From JBIYSM02 sp044759095 (lineage in GTDB: Bacteria; Bacillota; Bacilli; Brevibacillales; Brevibacillaceae): a DNA stretch of 64,000 nucleotides. Made by a program: the position numbers and the translations under genes. This document shows positions 34,846-42,621 of this stretch, piece by piece. A model generated the notes under the pieces. The model had not been told where the DNA came from. It did not search any database and was given only the letters and a program-made list of their open reading frames with translations. The DNA is taken from assembly GCF_044759095.2 (NCBI RefSeq), contig NZ_JBIYSM020000019.1, positions 11,279-75,278 of the forward strand, written 5' to 3'. Every line of letters starts with the position of its first letter. Position 1 is the stretch's first letter.

Positions 34846-35769
34846 ATGACTCGGCGAGGATCTAACGAAGAAAATAGGATGACAGAGAACCAGCATTTAT
34901 TTGCCGATATTCAAAGAAATTGGAAGAAGTATCAATCATACGCCCAATATAGCGGCCTCCAGTGCCGGAACTGCAAAAGAAAGGACACATTTGCTTTTCA
35001 TGCCCACTATCGGGGGCGCAACCGCTATAAATGTAAAAATTGTGGAGCAACTTTGAATGATTTATCCCAATCTCTCATGCACCGCAGTCGCCACCCGAAA
35101 AAATGGCTTGAATTTATGGAGATGACGGTTAAAGGAGCAAGTTTAGGGCAAATGTCAAAAAAATTAGGGCTGAGTAAGGTAACCCTTTACCGCTGGAGAA
35201 AAAAGTTTTTGCAACTCGCAACTGATTTTTATCAACAGCGATTGCAAGGGGTCATTGAAGTCGAAGAAGTAGCGCTTACTAGTCAAGCAGGAGCCAAATT
35301 AATTCGCGGTTCAAGAAAAGAAGGGAAGGATAATGAACAAATCTTTCTTCTAGTAGCCAAGGATCGACTGGGTAACTACCTATTCCGGATGAAGCGTAAC
35401 CGTTCAAAGCTTTGGCGATCTTTTTTGAATCAAGTTCAAAAAAGATCAAAAATACTTGCAAATGTTCCCAAGTCGGGGCTTCCGAACAACATTGTTCCCA
35501 AACATGTATGGTTCTTTGGCCCACCGGAAGGACTGACGACAGTAGAGAAACGAGATTGGAATAGTCCGGTTTCTGAATTCCTACGCCATTTTGCTCAAGA
35601 AAGTTCGGTTTATCGGGGCCTATCAAGCAAATATCTGAAAGGATTTCTAAGCATATTGGCATTAAAACATAAACTGCATAAAATCTCCATGGAACAACGA
35701 GAAGCATTTTTTATGTACACGCTACTGACGAATAATATGAGAGCTGCAAATGAACTGGTTTTTAACTGA
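34846..35769 (+). CDS. Zinc-ribbon, HTH transposase-like protein (IS1595-like), catalytic residues doubtful
   Basis: This 307-aa protein has an N-terminal four-Cys zinc ribbon (CRNCKRKD to CKNCGATL, residues about 38-65), a helix-turn-helix (MSKKLGLSKVTLYRWRKKF, about 102-120) and an RNase H-like C-terminal region, the plan of IS1595/IS1-like transposases. Where IS1595 proteins have a VDET catalytic Asp, this one has VIEVEEVALTS, and no clear second Asp or third acid is visible. An imperfect repeat may bracket it: TTAATTGTGGT at about 34776 and, inverted, TTAAATGTGGT at about 35850. ATG at 34846 follows GGAGGT. It is divergent from jetA and could be a dead insertion sequence or a domesticated DNA-binding protein. 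Confidence 0.65.
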   Translation: MTRRGSNEENRMTENQHLFADIQRNWKKYQSYAQYSGLQCRNCKRKDTFAFHAHYRGRNRYKCKNCGATLNDLSQSLMHRSRHPKKWLEFMEMTVKGASLGQMSKKLGLSKVTLYRWRKKFLQLATDFYQQRLQGVIEVEEVALTSQAGAKLIRGSRKEGKDNEQIFLLVAKDRLGNYLFRMKRNRSKLWRSFLNQVQKRSKILANVPKSGLPNNIVPKHVWFFGPPEGLTTVEKRDWNSPVSEFLRHFAQESSVYRGLSSKYLKGFLSILALKHKLHKISMEQREAFFMYTLLTNNMRAANELVFN

Positions 35770-35931
35770 AACCAGCTCGACTGTTGTGTATTCGACGAGC
35801 AAATTATTTGTGACAAATCTGTGAACGTATTTATTCTTGCTATCTTGACCACATTTAAGTTATATAGTTGATGTTTTTATTTAATTGAATTTTACGAAAT
35901 ATTTCTAATAAAAATAAATTTTAATAATTGC

Positions 35932-36165
35932 GACAAAATAAAAACAGTCATCACAGAGGATATCCTGCGACAACTGTTCGCTACGTTCAAAGATTATGTA
36001 ACTCAGAAAAACATTACGGAAATCAAGAAGTTCATTAGCAGTTACGTTGAAAAAGTGATTGTCTACAAAGATCACGTAGACGTTATATTCAAACTCAAAA
36101 TTGTGGATATGTATGGTGGAGGCGGGGATATAATGGGAACTTTCCATTTTCCCTCCGTCGCCTAG
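35932..36165 (+). pseudogene. C-terminal stub of a large serine recombinase (integrase remnant)
   Basis: The plus-strand frame reads TVITEDILRQLF, then ITEIKKFISSYVEKVIVYKDHV and DVIFKLKIVDMYGGGGD before a TAG at 36163. The VEKVIVYKDHVDVIFKLK pattern is the usual C-terminal end of large serine integrases. Catalytic and zinc domains are absent; upstream is AT-rich non-coding DNA and the transposase-like gene. The codons for MYGGGG are the attachment core itself, so the integrase gene read through the site, as in many such elements. AT-rich sequence before 35932 has no start. Confidence 0.7.
36108..36127. repeat. Right attachment core (attR) of the Wadjet island
   Basis: TATGTATGGTGGAGGCGGGG is identical to the ssrA 3'-end core at 36521-36537 and neighbours, but its left flank is the serine recombinase stub, not the ssrA terminator, and its right flank is not ssrA. 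This marks it as a recombination junction. Confidence 0.75.
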
Positions 36166-36195
36166 CCTCCGCTGTCTTCTCAGCGGAAAGTTCCC
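36135..36195. repeat. Perfect 11-bp inverted repeat in the ssrA-flanking spacer
   Basis: GGGAACTTTCC (36135-36145) pairs with GGAAAGTTCCC (36185-36195) over a 39-nt loop. Similar spacer palindromes occur at 12.49-12.59 kb and 25.37-25.42 kb. Confidence 0.6.
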
Positions 36196-36224
36196 ATGCG
36201 CTCCGTCGTTCCACTCCTCCGCGA

Positions 36225-36338
36225 ACGAACCTCCCATCCGTTCGGACTTGTGAGGTCAAATCCTGCTCCCTCACGTACATAAAATAAAAAGCACCACAAG
36301 GGTGCTTTTATTTTATGTATGGTGGAGGCGGGGGGATT
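36225..36338. repeat. 114-bp direct repeat next to ssrA, distal copy
   Basis: It matches 36429-36542 at a fixed offset of 204 bp with one mismatch (A at 36236, G at 36440). It contains ACGAACCTCCC, TTCGGACTTGTGAGGTC, the ssrA terminator hairpin (AAAAGCACC/GGTGCTTTT) and the ssrA 3' core ending GGGGGATT, after which it diverges from ssrA. Confidence 0.9.
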
Positions 36339-36428
36339 AGCGATATCTTCATCTTATTGCTCAGTCGCACAGCTCCTTCGCCTTTTATGGATGATATCGA
36401 TGCGTTCAGTCGCTTCGCTCCTTCACGG

Positions 36429-36542
36429 ACGAACCTCCCGTCCGTTCGGACTTGTGAGGTCAAATCCTGCTCCCTCACGTACATAAAATAAAAAGCACCA
36501 CAAGGGTGCTTTTATTTTATGTATGGTGGAGGCGGGGGGATT
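36429..36542. repeat. 114-bp direct repeat next to ssrA, proximal copy containing the true ssrA 3' end and terminator
   Basis: This copy overlaps the mature tmRNA 3' end (36524) and includes the functional minus-strand terminator at 36486-36519: AAAAGCACC, a five-base loop, GGTGCTTTT, then a T-rich tail. Confidence 0.9.
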
Positions 36543-36878
36543 CGAACCCCCGTCCGAAAACGGCGATACATAAGCATCTCCGAGCGCAGTCACTCATTTG
36601 GAGTTCGGTACCGGATTCGCGGAGTGACGCGCTGACCCGTTACCTAGCCTGATTGATCTTCTTCCTTTGGCCCCAGGCGGAGACCTCCGGCGTATCCCGC
36701 TAGAAGTGAGCGCTAGTCACGCCACACGGGCGATGGAGTGGTAGCGCCTCGCTGGTTATTAGGCAGCGAGAGAAAGTTGTTTGTTGCCAGTTATGGCTTT
36801 CCGCGTTGATGACGAGGTCCGCAGCCCCCCGGCTCGCTTCTTATGCTCTACCATCCCCGTCGAATCCAAAACGCCCCC
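36524..36878 (-). ncRNA. ssrA: Transfer-messenger RNA (tmRNA)
   Basis: This 355-nt tmRNA rescues stalled ribosomes with SmpB. The 5' end GGGGGCGTTTTGGATTCGAC and the 3' end GGTTCGAATCCCCCCGCCTCCACCA-type T-arm and acceptor pair as an alanine tRNA-like domain with encoded CCA at 36524. The tag frame starts after CATAACT at a GGC codon and encodes a short tag, GNKQLSLAA, followed by tandem TAA stops. smpB lies upstream on the same strand. Its 3' end is the integration site of the neighbouring island. Confidence 0.95.
36759..36788 (-). other. tmRNA proteolysis-tag reading frame (GNKQLSLAA)
   Basis: Nine codons plus TAA, read after the alanine carried by tmRNA itself, would give the tag A-GNKQLSLAA. 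The LAA end is the ClpXP degradation signal. The resume codon GGC is placed by analogy with the B. subtilis molecule. Confidence 0.85.
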
Positions 36879-36906
36879 AGGATGATAATGAAAAGGAGAT
36901 TAGAAA

Positions 36907-36944
36907 AGTCTAGGCGAAGAAGGCAACGTTTCCACACCTAGACT
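36907..36944. terminator. Terminator between smpB and ssrA
   Basis: AGTCTAGG and CCTAGACT form a stem with a 22-nt loop and T-runs on both sides. It separates the smpB message from ssrA, which therefore needs its own promoter in the 30 bp that remain or within the hairpin region. Confidence 0.65.
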
Positions 36945-37042
36945 GTTTTTCTTGAATCAACTCATTGCCTTATCAATATAGCACATTTGCTGCACAAAAC
37001 TCAACGTAGATTTGTGCCAGGCCTGCCAGCGTCCGCCAGCAG

Positions 37043-37516
37043 CTACACTTTTTGCCGCTCGCGCAGTGCACGTTCCACGTCCCGTGCCGCTTCCTTCTTC
37101 TTCAGGTCTTCGCGCTTGTCGTAATTTTTCTTGCCTCGCACCAAAGCCAATTCGACCTTGGCCCAACCGCCCTTCAGGTAAATGCTGAGCGGAACGAGTG
37201 AATAACCCTTTTCCCGGGTGAGACCGCGAAGCTTGAGGATTTCCAGACGGCGAAGCAGCAGCTTGCGCGTCCGCTCCGGCTCATGGTTGAAGCGGTTGCC
37301 CTGATCGTAGGGACTGATGTGCACATTGTGCAGCAGCACTTCCCCGTTCTCGACACGGGCAAAGCTGTCTTTCAACTGTACGCGACCCGCACGGATGGAT
37401 TTGATCTCCGTGCCGGTCAGCGCGATGCCGGCCTCGAAGACGTCATCAATATGGTAATCGTGGCGTGCTTTTCGGTTTTGGGCCACGGTCTTGTTGCCAG
37501 CCTTTGCCTTGGACAT
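37043..37516 (-). CDS. smpB: SsrA-binding protein SmpB
   Basis: This 157-aa SmpB binds the tRNA-like end of tmRNA and guides it into stalled ribosomes. The beta-barrel landmarks KARHDYHIDDVFEAGIALTGTEIKSIR and HISPYDQGNRFNHEPERTRKLLL are present, and the basic C-terminal tail (KKNYDKREDLKKKEAARDVERALRE) that fills the empty mRNA channel is full length. ATG at 37516 follows GGGAGGTGATCCC. It sits between rnr (65 bp upstream) and ssrA, the standard Firmicute order. Confidence 0.96.
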   Translation of the reverse strand: MSKAKAGNKTVAQNRKARHDYHIDDVFEAGIALTGTEIKSIRAGRVQLKDSFARVENGEVLLHNVHISPYDQGNRFNHEPERTRKLLLRRLEILKLRGLTREKGYSLVPLSIYLKGGWAKVELALVRGKKNYDKREDLKKKEAARDVERALRERQKV

Positions 37517-37581
37517 GGGATCACCTCCCTGCGTGATTGGTACCAGTTAGTCTAGCAAAAATTGTGCGGTGTGACAAGATG

Positions 37582-40005
37582 CTACCGTCGTTTCTTCTTG
37601 GCCTGGCTGACCACCTGTTTCTTCTTGTGTTTCTTGGCGTGGACGAGATCTTCCCAAAAGGCTTTTTCCCGTTTCGGGCTTTCTTCTCCGCCTTCTTCCA
37701 TGGGGATGACACCGATCTCTGCAGTCGCAATCCGGTTTTTCCGCTCGCTGGCACGCTTTCTGCGCGCAGCCGGATGTTCCTTCTCTTTTCTGCGCTCCGG
37801 TTTGGCAGTGGCTCCGCGTTTTCCCCCGCGACCGTCGATTACTTTAGCCGTTCGCTCTCCGCGGGGACGGTACTGGTTGCTCTTTTTCATCCCGACAATC
37901 TCGAAGTCGATGGCCCGCTCGTCTACGTTGACGTTGGCGACACGCACCTGCACGACATCGCCGATGCGGAACTGTTTGCCCGTCCGCTCGCCGACCAGCG
38001 CGTACATCTTTTGATGGAAATGGTAATAGTCATCCGTGAGGTAACTGACGTGTACCAGCCCCTCAATGGTGTTGGGCAGTTCCACGAAGATACCAAACGA
38101 GGTGACGCCGGAAATGACGCCCTCGAACTCTTCGCCGATGCGCTCCAGCATGTACTCCGCCTTTTTCAGGTCGTCCGTCTCCCGTTCCGCATCCACTGCC
38201 ACACGCTCCCGCTGCGACGAGTGCTCGGCGATCAACGGCAGGTGTTCCCGCCAGTGTCCGGCACGCTCCTCCGACATTTCTCCACGCTCCACCCATTCGC
38301 GTATGAGACGATGGACGATCAGGTCGGGGTAACGGCGAATCGGCGAGGTAAAATGCGTGTAAAAGTCGGTGGCCAAACCAAAGTGCCCCAGACTCTCGGT
38401 GTCGTAGCGGGCCTGCTTCATGGAGCGAAGCATAACCGTGCTGATGATCACTTCCTCCGGTGTCCCCTTCACTTCCTCCAGCAGCTGCTGGAGCGCGCGG
38501 GGATGGACGGAATTGCCCTTTCCGCGTATGCTGTAGCCAAAATTGGTCACAAACTCCATAAACGCCATCAGCTTTTCCTGGTTGGGATCCTCGTGAACAC
38601 GGTAGATAAACGGCTGTTTCATCCAGTGGAAGTGCTCAGCTACCGTCTCATTGGCGGCAAGCATGAATTCTTCAATGATCTGCTCGGCGATGGAACGCTC
38701 CCGGAAGCCGATGTCGGTCGGGGTTCCGTCTTCGTTGACGTAGATTTTCGCCTCGCGGAAGTCGAAGTCAATGGCCCCGCGCCGCATCCGCTTGGCCCGC
38801 AATTTGAGCGCCAGCTCCTCCATCAGGCGGAACATGGGAACGAGCTCGCTGTACTTCTCGATCAACGCCTCGTCGTTGTCTTTGAGGATGCTTCGCACGT
38901 CCGAGTAGGTCATCCGTTCATTTGTTTTGATCACGCTGAGGAAGATGTCGTATTTGACCAGGTTGGCGTCCTTGTCCAACTCCATGTCACAGCTGACGGT
39001 CAGGCGGTCTACCTGTGGATTCAAACTGCAAATGCCGTTGGACAGGCGGTGCGGCAGCATCGGAATCACACGGTCCACCAGGTAGACGCTGGTCCCGCGA
39101 CGGAACGCTTCCTGGTCGAGCGCGGAGTTTTCCCTTACATAATAGCTTACGTCGGCGATGTGAACGCCCAGCAGATAGTTTCCGTTCGGGAGCTTTTCCA
39201 GCGAAACGGCGTCGTCCAGGTCCTTCGCGTCGACTCCGTCAATGGTTACCATCATTCGATCGCGCAGATCCCGTCTCCCTTTGATCTCTTCCGCAGAGAT
39301 TTCGTCAGGGGCGGCATCCGCCTCTGCCAGCACATCCGCGGGGAAAGCCTCCGGAAGCCCGAATTTACGGATAATGGACAAAATGTCGACGCCCGGGTCG
39401 TTTTTATGACCAAGAATTTCGATGATTTCCCCTTCAGGATTGACCCTGCCCTCCGGATAGCGGACGATCTTGACGACGACCTTATGTCCGTCAACCGCCC
39501 CGTTATAGGCCGTTTTCGGAATGAAAATGTCCTTCCCCACCCGTTTGTCGTCAGGAATGACGAAGGCGTAATAGGTCTCGTCCTTAAATGTTCCGACGAT
39601 CTCTTTCATTCCGCGTTCGACGATGCGAATAATCCGACCTTCCAGCCGGTTGCCCCCTGTTTCCTTCTCCACCCGAGCCAGCACAATATCCCCGTGCATC
39701 GCACCGTTCATATCGTTGGCATGAACGTAAATATCGGCTTCTCCCGGTGTTTCGGGAATGACAAACCCAAACCCTTTTGGATGGTTTTGCAGACGGCCGC
39801 GCACGAGATTCATTTTTTCCGGCACACCGTACCGGTTGGCACGGGTGCGGATGATTTCGCCGCGATCCTCCAGGGTATTCAGGGTTTTCACCAATGATTT
39901 GAATGCGTCAGCGTCCTTTATTTGAAAAGCTGCTTCCAGCTCCGCAACGGTCATCGGATGGTAAGCCTGTTCCCGCATGAACGAAAGTATGTCTTGTTCT
40001 TTCAT
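37582..40005 (-). CDS. rnr: Ribonuclease R
   Basis: This 807-aa 3'-5' exoribonuclease digests structured RNA and works with the tmRNA pathway. In order it has an N-terminal winged helix (FMREQAYHPMTVAELEAAF), cold-shock domains, the RNB catalytic domain with the acidic cluster IDGVDAKDLDDAVSLE, an S1 domain near the end (GVISGVTSFGIFVELPNTIEGLVHVS) and a Lys/Arg-rich tail (KKHKKKQ). ATG at 40005 is chosen because AAAGGAGG lies nine bases upstream; an earlier TTG in frame adds seven poor codons. It is between secG and smpB as in other bacilli. Confidence 0.95.
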   Translation of the reverse strand: MKEQDILSFMREQAYHPMTVAELEAAFQIKDADAFKSLVKTLNTLEDRGEIIRTRANRYGVPEKMNLVRGRLQNHPKGFGFVIPETPGEADIYVHANDMNGAMHGDIVLARVEKETGGNRLEGRIIRIVERGMKEIVGTFKDETYYAFVIPDDKRVGKDIFIPKTAYNGAVDGHKVVVKIVRYPEGRVNPEGEIIEILGHKNDPGVDILSIIRKFGLPEAFPADVLAEADAAPDEISAEEIKGRRDLRDRMMVTIDGVDAKDLDDAVSLEKLPNGNYLLGVHIADVSYYVRENSALDQEAFRRGTSVYLVDRVIPMLPHRLSNGICSLNPQVDRLTVSCDMELDKDANLVKYDIFLSVIKTNERMTYSDVRSILKDNDEALIEKYSELVPMFRLMEELALKLRAKRMRRGAIDFDFREAKIYVNEDGTPTDIGFRERSIAEQIIEEFMLAANETVAEHFHWMKQPFIYRVHEDPNQEKLMAFMEFVTNFGYSIRGKGNSVHPRALQQLLEEVKGTPEEVIISTVMLRSMKQARYDTESLGHFGLATDFYTHFTSPIRRYPDLIVHRLIREWVERGEMSEERAGHWREHLPLIAEHSSQRERVAVDAERETDDLKKAEYMLERIGEEFEGVISGVTSFGIFVELPNTIEGLVHVSYLTDDYYHFHQKMYALVGERTGKQFRIGDVVQVRVANVNVDERAIDFEIVGMKKSNQYRPRGERTAKVIDGRGGKRGATAKPERRKEKEHPAARRKRASERKNRIATAEIGVIPMEEGGEESPKREKAFWEDLVHAKKHKKKQVVSQAKKKRR

Positions 40006-40102
40006 GAAATCAAACCTCCTTTGCACAAGACTGTGGTGTCCGAAAAAGATCCCTTTCTATGTAGTATTCGCAATTCTTCGCAATTGCAATCCCCATAGAC
40101 AA

Positions 40103-40131
40103 AAAGGCAGCAAGATATCCTTGCTGCCTTT
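40103..40131. terminator. Terminator between secG and rnr
   Basis: AAAGGCAGCAAG and CTTGCTGCCTTT form a 12-bp perfect stem with a 5-nt loop, giving T-tails both ways, 14 bp after the secG stop codon. Confidence 0.75.
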
Positions 40132-40144
40132 GCTACCTATTGTC

Positions 40145-40387
40145 TTACGCTGCCGCTCGGAGGACATATCCGAGCAGAATGGTAGAAATCATAAACAGTA
40201 CACCGAACACGACGGTCAGTTTCCCAAGGAGAGCGTCAATTCCTCTCGCTTTTTGTTTTCCCAACAGCTGTTCAGCACCGCCCCCGATTGCCCCGGAGAG
40301 GCCTGCACTTTTTCCAGATTGCAGCAACACGACAATAATTAAGCCAATACTTGCGATGACAAGTAAAATTTTTGCAGCCAATACCAT
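40145..40387 (-). CDS. secG: Preprotein translocase subunit SecG
   Basis: This 80-aa protein has two membrane helices (about 4-24 and 52-74) joined by the glycine-rich SGKSAGLSGAIGGGAEQLLGKQKARGID loop characteristic of SecG. It assists SecYE during protein export. ATG at 40387 follows GAGGTG. It is divergent from the cytochrome c gene and upstream of rnr. Confidence 0.93.
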   Translation of the reverse strand: MVLAAKILLVIASIGLIIVVLLQSGKSAGLSGAIGGGAEQLLGKQKARGIDALLGKLTVVFGVLFMISTILLGYVLRAAA

Positions 40388-40606
40388 GTACGTTCACCTC
40401 AAAACTTATTGCCAAGACAATAAAAAACCATTATCTTCACTCTACCACAGACGAGGCCTCTCGGCAACCTGTGCAATTTTGGGCAATACTACTTCTTATA
40501 AAATGTGTACTTTCTTTGTCTGTCTTGCCGGGTTCCTTGCAACTGTCAAGATTTTGCCGTAAAATTGCACATGTACCGTTTAATTAGATTAGGAGGTCTT
40601 TGTTAC

Positions 40607-41005
40607 ATGGCTGGTTCAAACAAAAAAGACATGAATCAAAATGACGTAATTGACTCCGCGAAGGCCTTTTTTACTTCGTTTGGTATCTTGTTCCTCGTAT
40701 TCATTCTTGCACTCGTCGGATCTATTTTCTTCCCGCCAAAACACGGTGAAGAAGCCAAAGGCGGAGCAGGCGCACCTACTGCCAATATCGATGCAGCCGC
40801 TATCTTCAAACAAAACTGCGCTTCCTGTCACGGACAAAACCTGGAAGGGATCGCCGGTCCGAACCTGACCAAAGTAGGCAGCAAATACGATGAGAAGGCA
40901 ATTGCCGACATCATTAAAAACGGTAAAGGCGGCATGCCAGGAGGTCTCTTGAAAAAGCAACCGGAAGTTCAAGCCGTTGCAAAATGGTTGTCTGAGAAGA
41001 AGTAA
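40607..41005 (+). CDS. Membrane-anchored cytochrome c (c551/CccB-like)
   Basis: This 132-aa cytochrome has an N-terminal membrane anchor (about 20-42, SFGILFLVFILALVGSIFF) and, after a short linker, a class I haem c domain with CASCH (about 69-73) and a likely axial Met in GKGGMPGG. It should carry electrons on the outer face of the membrane. The uncleaved anchor has no lipobox Cys, unlike lipoprotein CccB. ATG at 40607 has AGGAGG about 8 bases upstream; longer frames to the left are not family-like. Confidence 0.88.
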   Translation: MAGSNKKDMNQNDVIDSAKAFFTSFGILFLVFILALVGSIFFPPKHGEEAKGGAGAPTANIDAAAIFKQNCASCHGQNLEGIAGPNLTKVGSKYDEKAIADIIKNGKGGMPGGLLKKQPEVQAVAKWLSEKK

Positions 41006-41079
41006 CTACATACAACCTGTACCCAAACACCGAGGTTTTGCTTCGGTGTTTTTCTCGTTTGCAAGGAGGACCACGAACC

Positions 41080-41826
41080 ATGCCGCCTATTTTACAAATC
41101 GAGCAGCTGAGCAAGACGGTGGAATCCGCTCCCCTATTTTCCCAGGTAACGGCTGAAGTGGATACCTCCAGCATCATTCATATCCTGGGAAAATCAGGTC
41201 AGGGCAAAAGTACGCTGCTGCGGATTCTGGGTCTCTTGACCAAACCGGACACCGGCACCATCCGCTTGCATGGAATACCCTCGTCGAAGTGGGAACCGGA
41301 GCAATGGAGAAGCAAGGTAAGCTATGTGGCCCAGCATGCCATTATGCTGCCCGGCAGCGTCGAAGACAACCTGCGCGCAGTCAGCCGACTGCACGCCAAA
41401 CCGTTTGATCAAGCGCACGCGCTGTCTTTGATGGAACGACTGGGACTTGCCGACATCGACTGGTCCAAACCGGCTGCCCAACTGTCCGGCGGGCAAAAAC
41501 AGCGTCTGGCCTTGATTCGCACTCTGCTGCTGCGTCCGGAAGTGCTGCTGCTCGACGAAGTAACCGCCTCCCTGGACACGGTCAGCAAGCAGGCAGTGGA
41601 AAGAATGCTGTCCGAACTCCACTATGCTGACGGAACTACTCTCATCTGGGTGACGCATGATCTGCAGCAAGCCAGAAATCTCGGCCAACGGATCTGGTTT
41701 CTGGCGGATCACAGGCTACTGGAAGATACCGATGCCGCCAGCTTTTTCACAAATCCCGCGACGGAAGCAGCCAAACAGTTCCTCCACTCTGTCAGCGACT
41801 CGTTGAACGGCAAGGAGGGAAAATGA
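41080..41826 (+). CDS. fetA: ABC transporter ATP-binding protein, FetA/YbbL-like metal export
   Basis: This 248-aa ABC ATPase has Walker A GKSGQGKST (about 38-46), signature LSGGQKQR (about 138-145), Walker B VLLLDEVTASLD and the H-loop WVTHD. Its permease partner overlaps its stop codon by 4 bp (ATGA), so they form a two-gene exporter like E. coli FetAB, which lowers cytosolic iron under peroxide stress. ATG at 41080 follows AAGGAGG. It lies 74 bp after the cytochrome c gene, with no terminator obvious between them. Confidence 0.85.
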   Translation: MPPILQIEQLSKTVESAPLFSQVTAEVDTSSIIHILGKSGQGKSTLLRILGLLTKPDTGTIRLHGIPSSKWEPEQWRSKVSYVAQHAIMLPGSVEDNLRAVSRLHAKPFDQAHALSLMERLGLADIDWSKPAAQLSGGQKQRLALIRTLLLRPEVLLLDEVTASLDTVSKQAVERMLSELHYADGTTLIWVTHDLQQARNLGQRIWFLADHRLLEDTDAASFFTNPATEAAKQFLHSVSDSLNGKEGK

Positions 41827-42572
41827 TGTCGCCTTCGGCCATGTGGTTTGCCCTGATTTTTGTCATTATCGCTGTCCTGCTTTCTGTTTGGCAGCGGCTG
41901 AAGCTGGAAAAAGAGATCATGATCAGCGCAGTCCGCTCCGCTGTCCAGCTGATCCTCATCGGGTACGTGCTGCAGTTTGTCTTTCACGGGAATCAACCCG
42001 GGCTGATTTTGCTGATGATTGCCGTCATGATCGGAGTGGCGTCATGGAATGCCACCCAACGGGGGAAAGGAATCAAAGGCGTCTTTTGGCGGATCGCCAT
42101 CACCCTCTTTGCGACCGAAGGCTTCACCATGGCTGTACTCGTAGGCCTGAACATTGTGGAAGGGACACCGCAGTACGTCATCCCGCTCAGCGGCATGATC
42201 ATCGGCAGTTCCATGATCGTCGCCGGCTTGTTTCTCACCCACATGATCCGCGAGGTGGAGACTTCCCGCGGGGAGATTGAGACGCTGCTTTGCCTGGGAG
42301 CTACCCGCAAGCAAGCCATTCATCAGGTCGTGCAAAGATGCGTCAAATCCAGCATGATCCCCACATTTGATACGATGAAAACCATTGGCCTGGTCCAACT
42401 GCCAGGCGCCATGACTGGCATGATTATCGCCGGCGCCAGTCCGGTTGAAGCGGTTCGCTTTCAAGTGATCATCATGTTTTCATTTTCTTCGGCTGCGGCG
42501 ATCACCGCCATTATGCTGGCCATGCTCAGCTATCCGCTTTGGTTTACGGAAGACGGAATGCTGCGTTCTTGA
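41823..42572 (+). CDS. fetB: FetB/YbbM-family permease (TIGR00245 type)
   Basis: This 249-aa membrane protein has about seven helices. The family hallmarks ISAVRSAVQLILIGYVLQFVF near the start and ETLLCLGATRKQA and KSSMIPTFDTMKTIGLVQLPGAMTGMI in the second half are clear. With the ATPase it should export iron or another metal. The start ATG overlaps the fetA stop. A strong terminator follows 5 bp after its stop codon. Confidence 0.88.
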   Translation: MMSPSAMWFALIFVIIAVLLSVWQRLKLEKEIMISAVRSAVQLILIGYVLQFVFHGNQPGLILLMIAVMIGVASWNATQRGKGIKGVFWRIAITLFATEGFTMAVLVGLNIVEGTPQYVIPLSGMIIGSSMIVAGLFLTHMIREVETSRGEIETLLCLGATRKQAIHQVVQRCVKSSMIPTFDTMKTIGLVQLPGAMTGMIIAGASPVEAVRFQVIIMFSFSSAAAITAIMLAMLSYPLWFTEDGMLRS

Positions 42573-42576
42573 CATA

Positions 42577-42607
42577 AAAAGCTGTCCCCTTCGTGAGGAC
42601 AGCTTTT
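42577..42607. terminator. Bidirectional terminator between fetB and the iron-binding protein gene
   Basis: AAAAGCTGTCC and GGACAGCTTTT form an 11-bp stem; it serves the two convergent transcripts. Confidence 0.85.
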
Positions 42608-42621
42608 CCTGTTACAACTGT

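Larger units (their letters stand above)
25494..36127. mobile_element. Genomic island inserted at the ssrA 3' end, carrying Wadjet
   Basis: The 10.6-kb segment is bounded by direct repeats of the ssrA 3' end (25494-25531 left; 20-bp core at 36108-36127 right). It carries jetABCD, a PemK-like gene, a transposase-like gene and, directly against the right core, the C-terminal stub of a large serine recombinase. This is the usual layout of an integrative element whose recombinase gene abuts the attachment site. Because the recombinase is truncated, the island should be unable to excise by itself. The boundaries come from repeat positions; a comparison with an empty site would settle them. Confidence 0.7.

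Noticed and set aside
36294..36331. Possible second functional tmRNA 3' end
   Set aside because: Identity to ssrA stops after GGGGGATT, so only the terminator and the last bases are copied; it is a duplication, not a second gene.
37537..39897. A 786-codon open frame on the plus strand
   Set aside because: It lies antisense to rnr, whose RNase R domains are all recognisable. The long antisense frame is a by-product of GC-biased codon use and has no family-like sequence.
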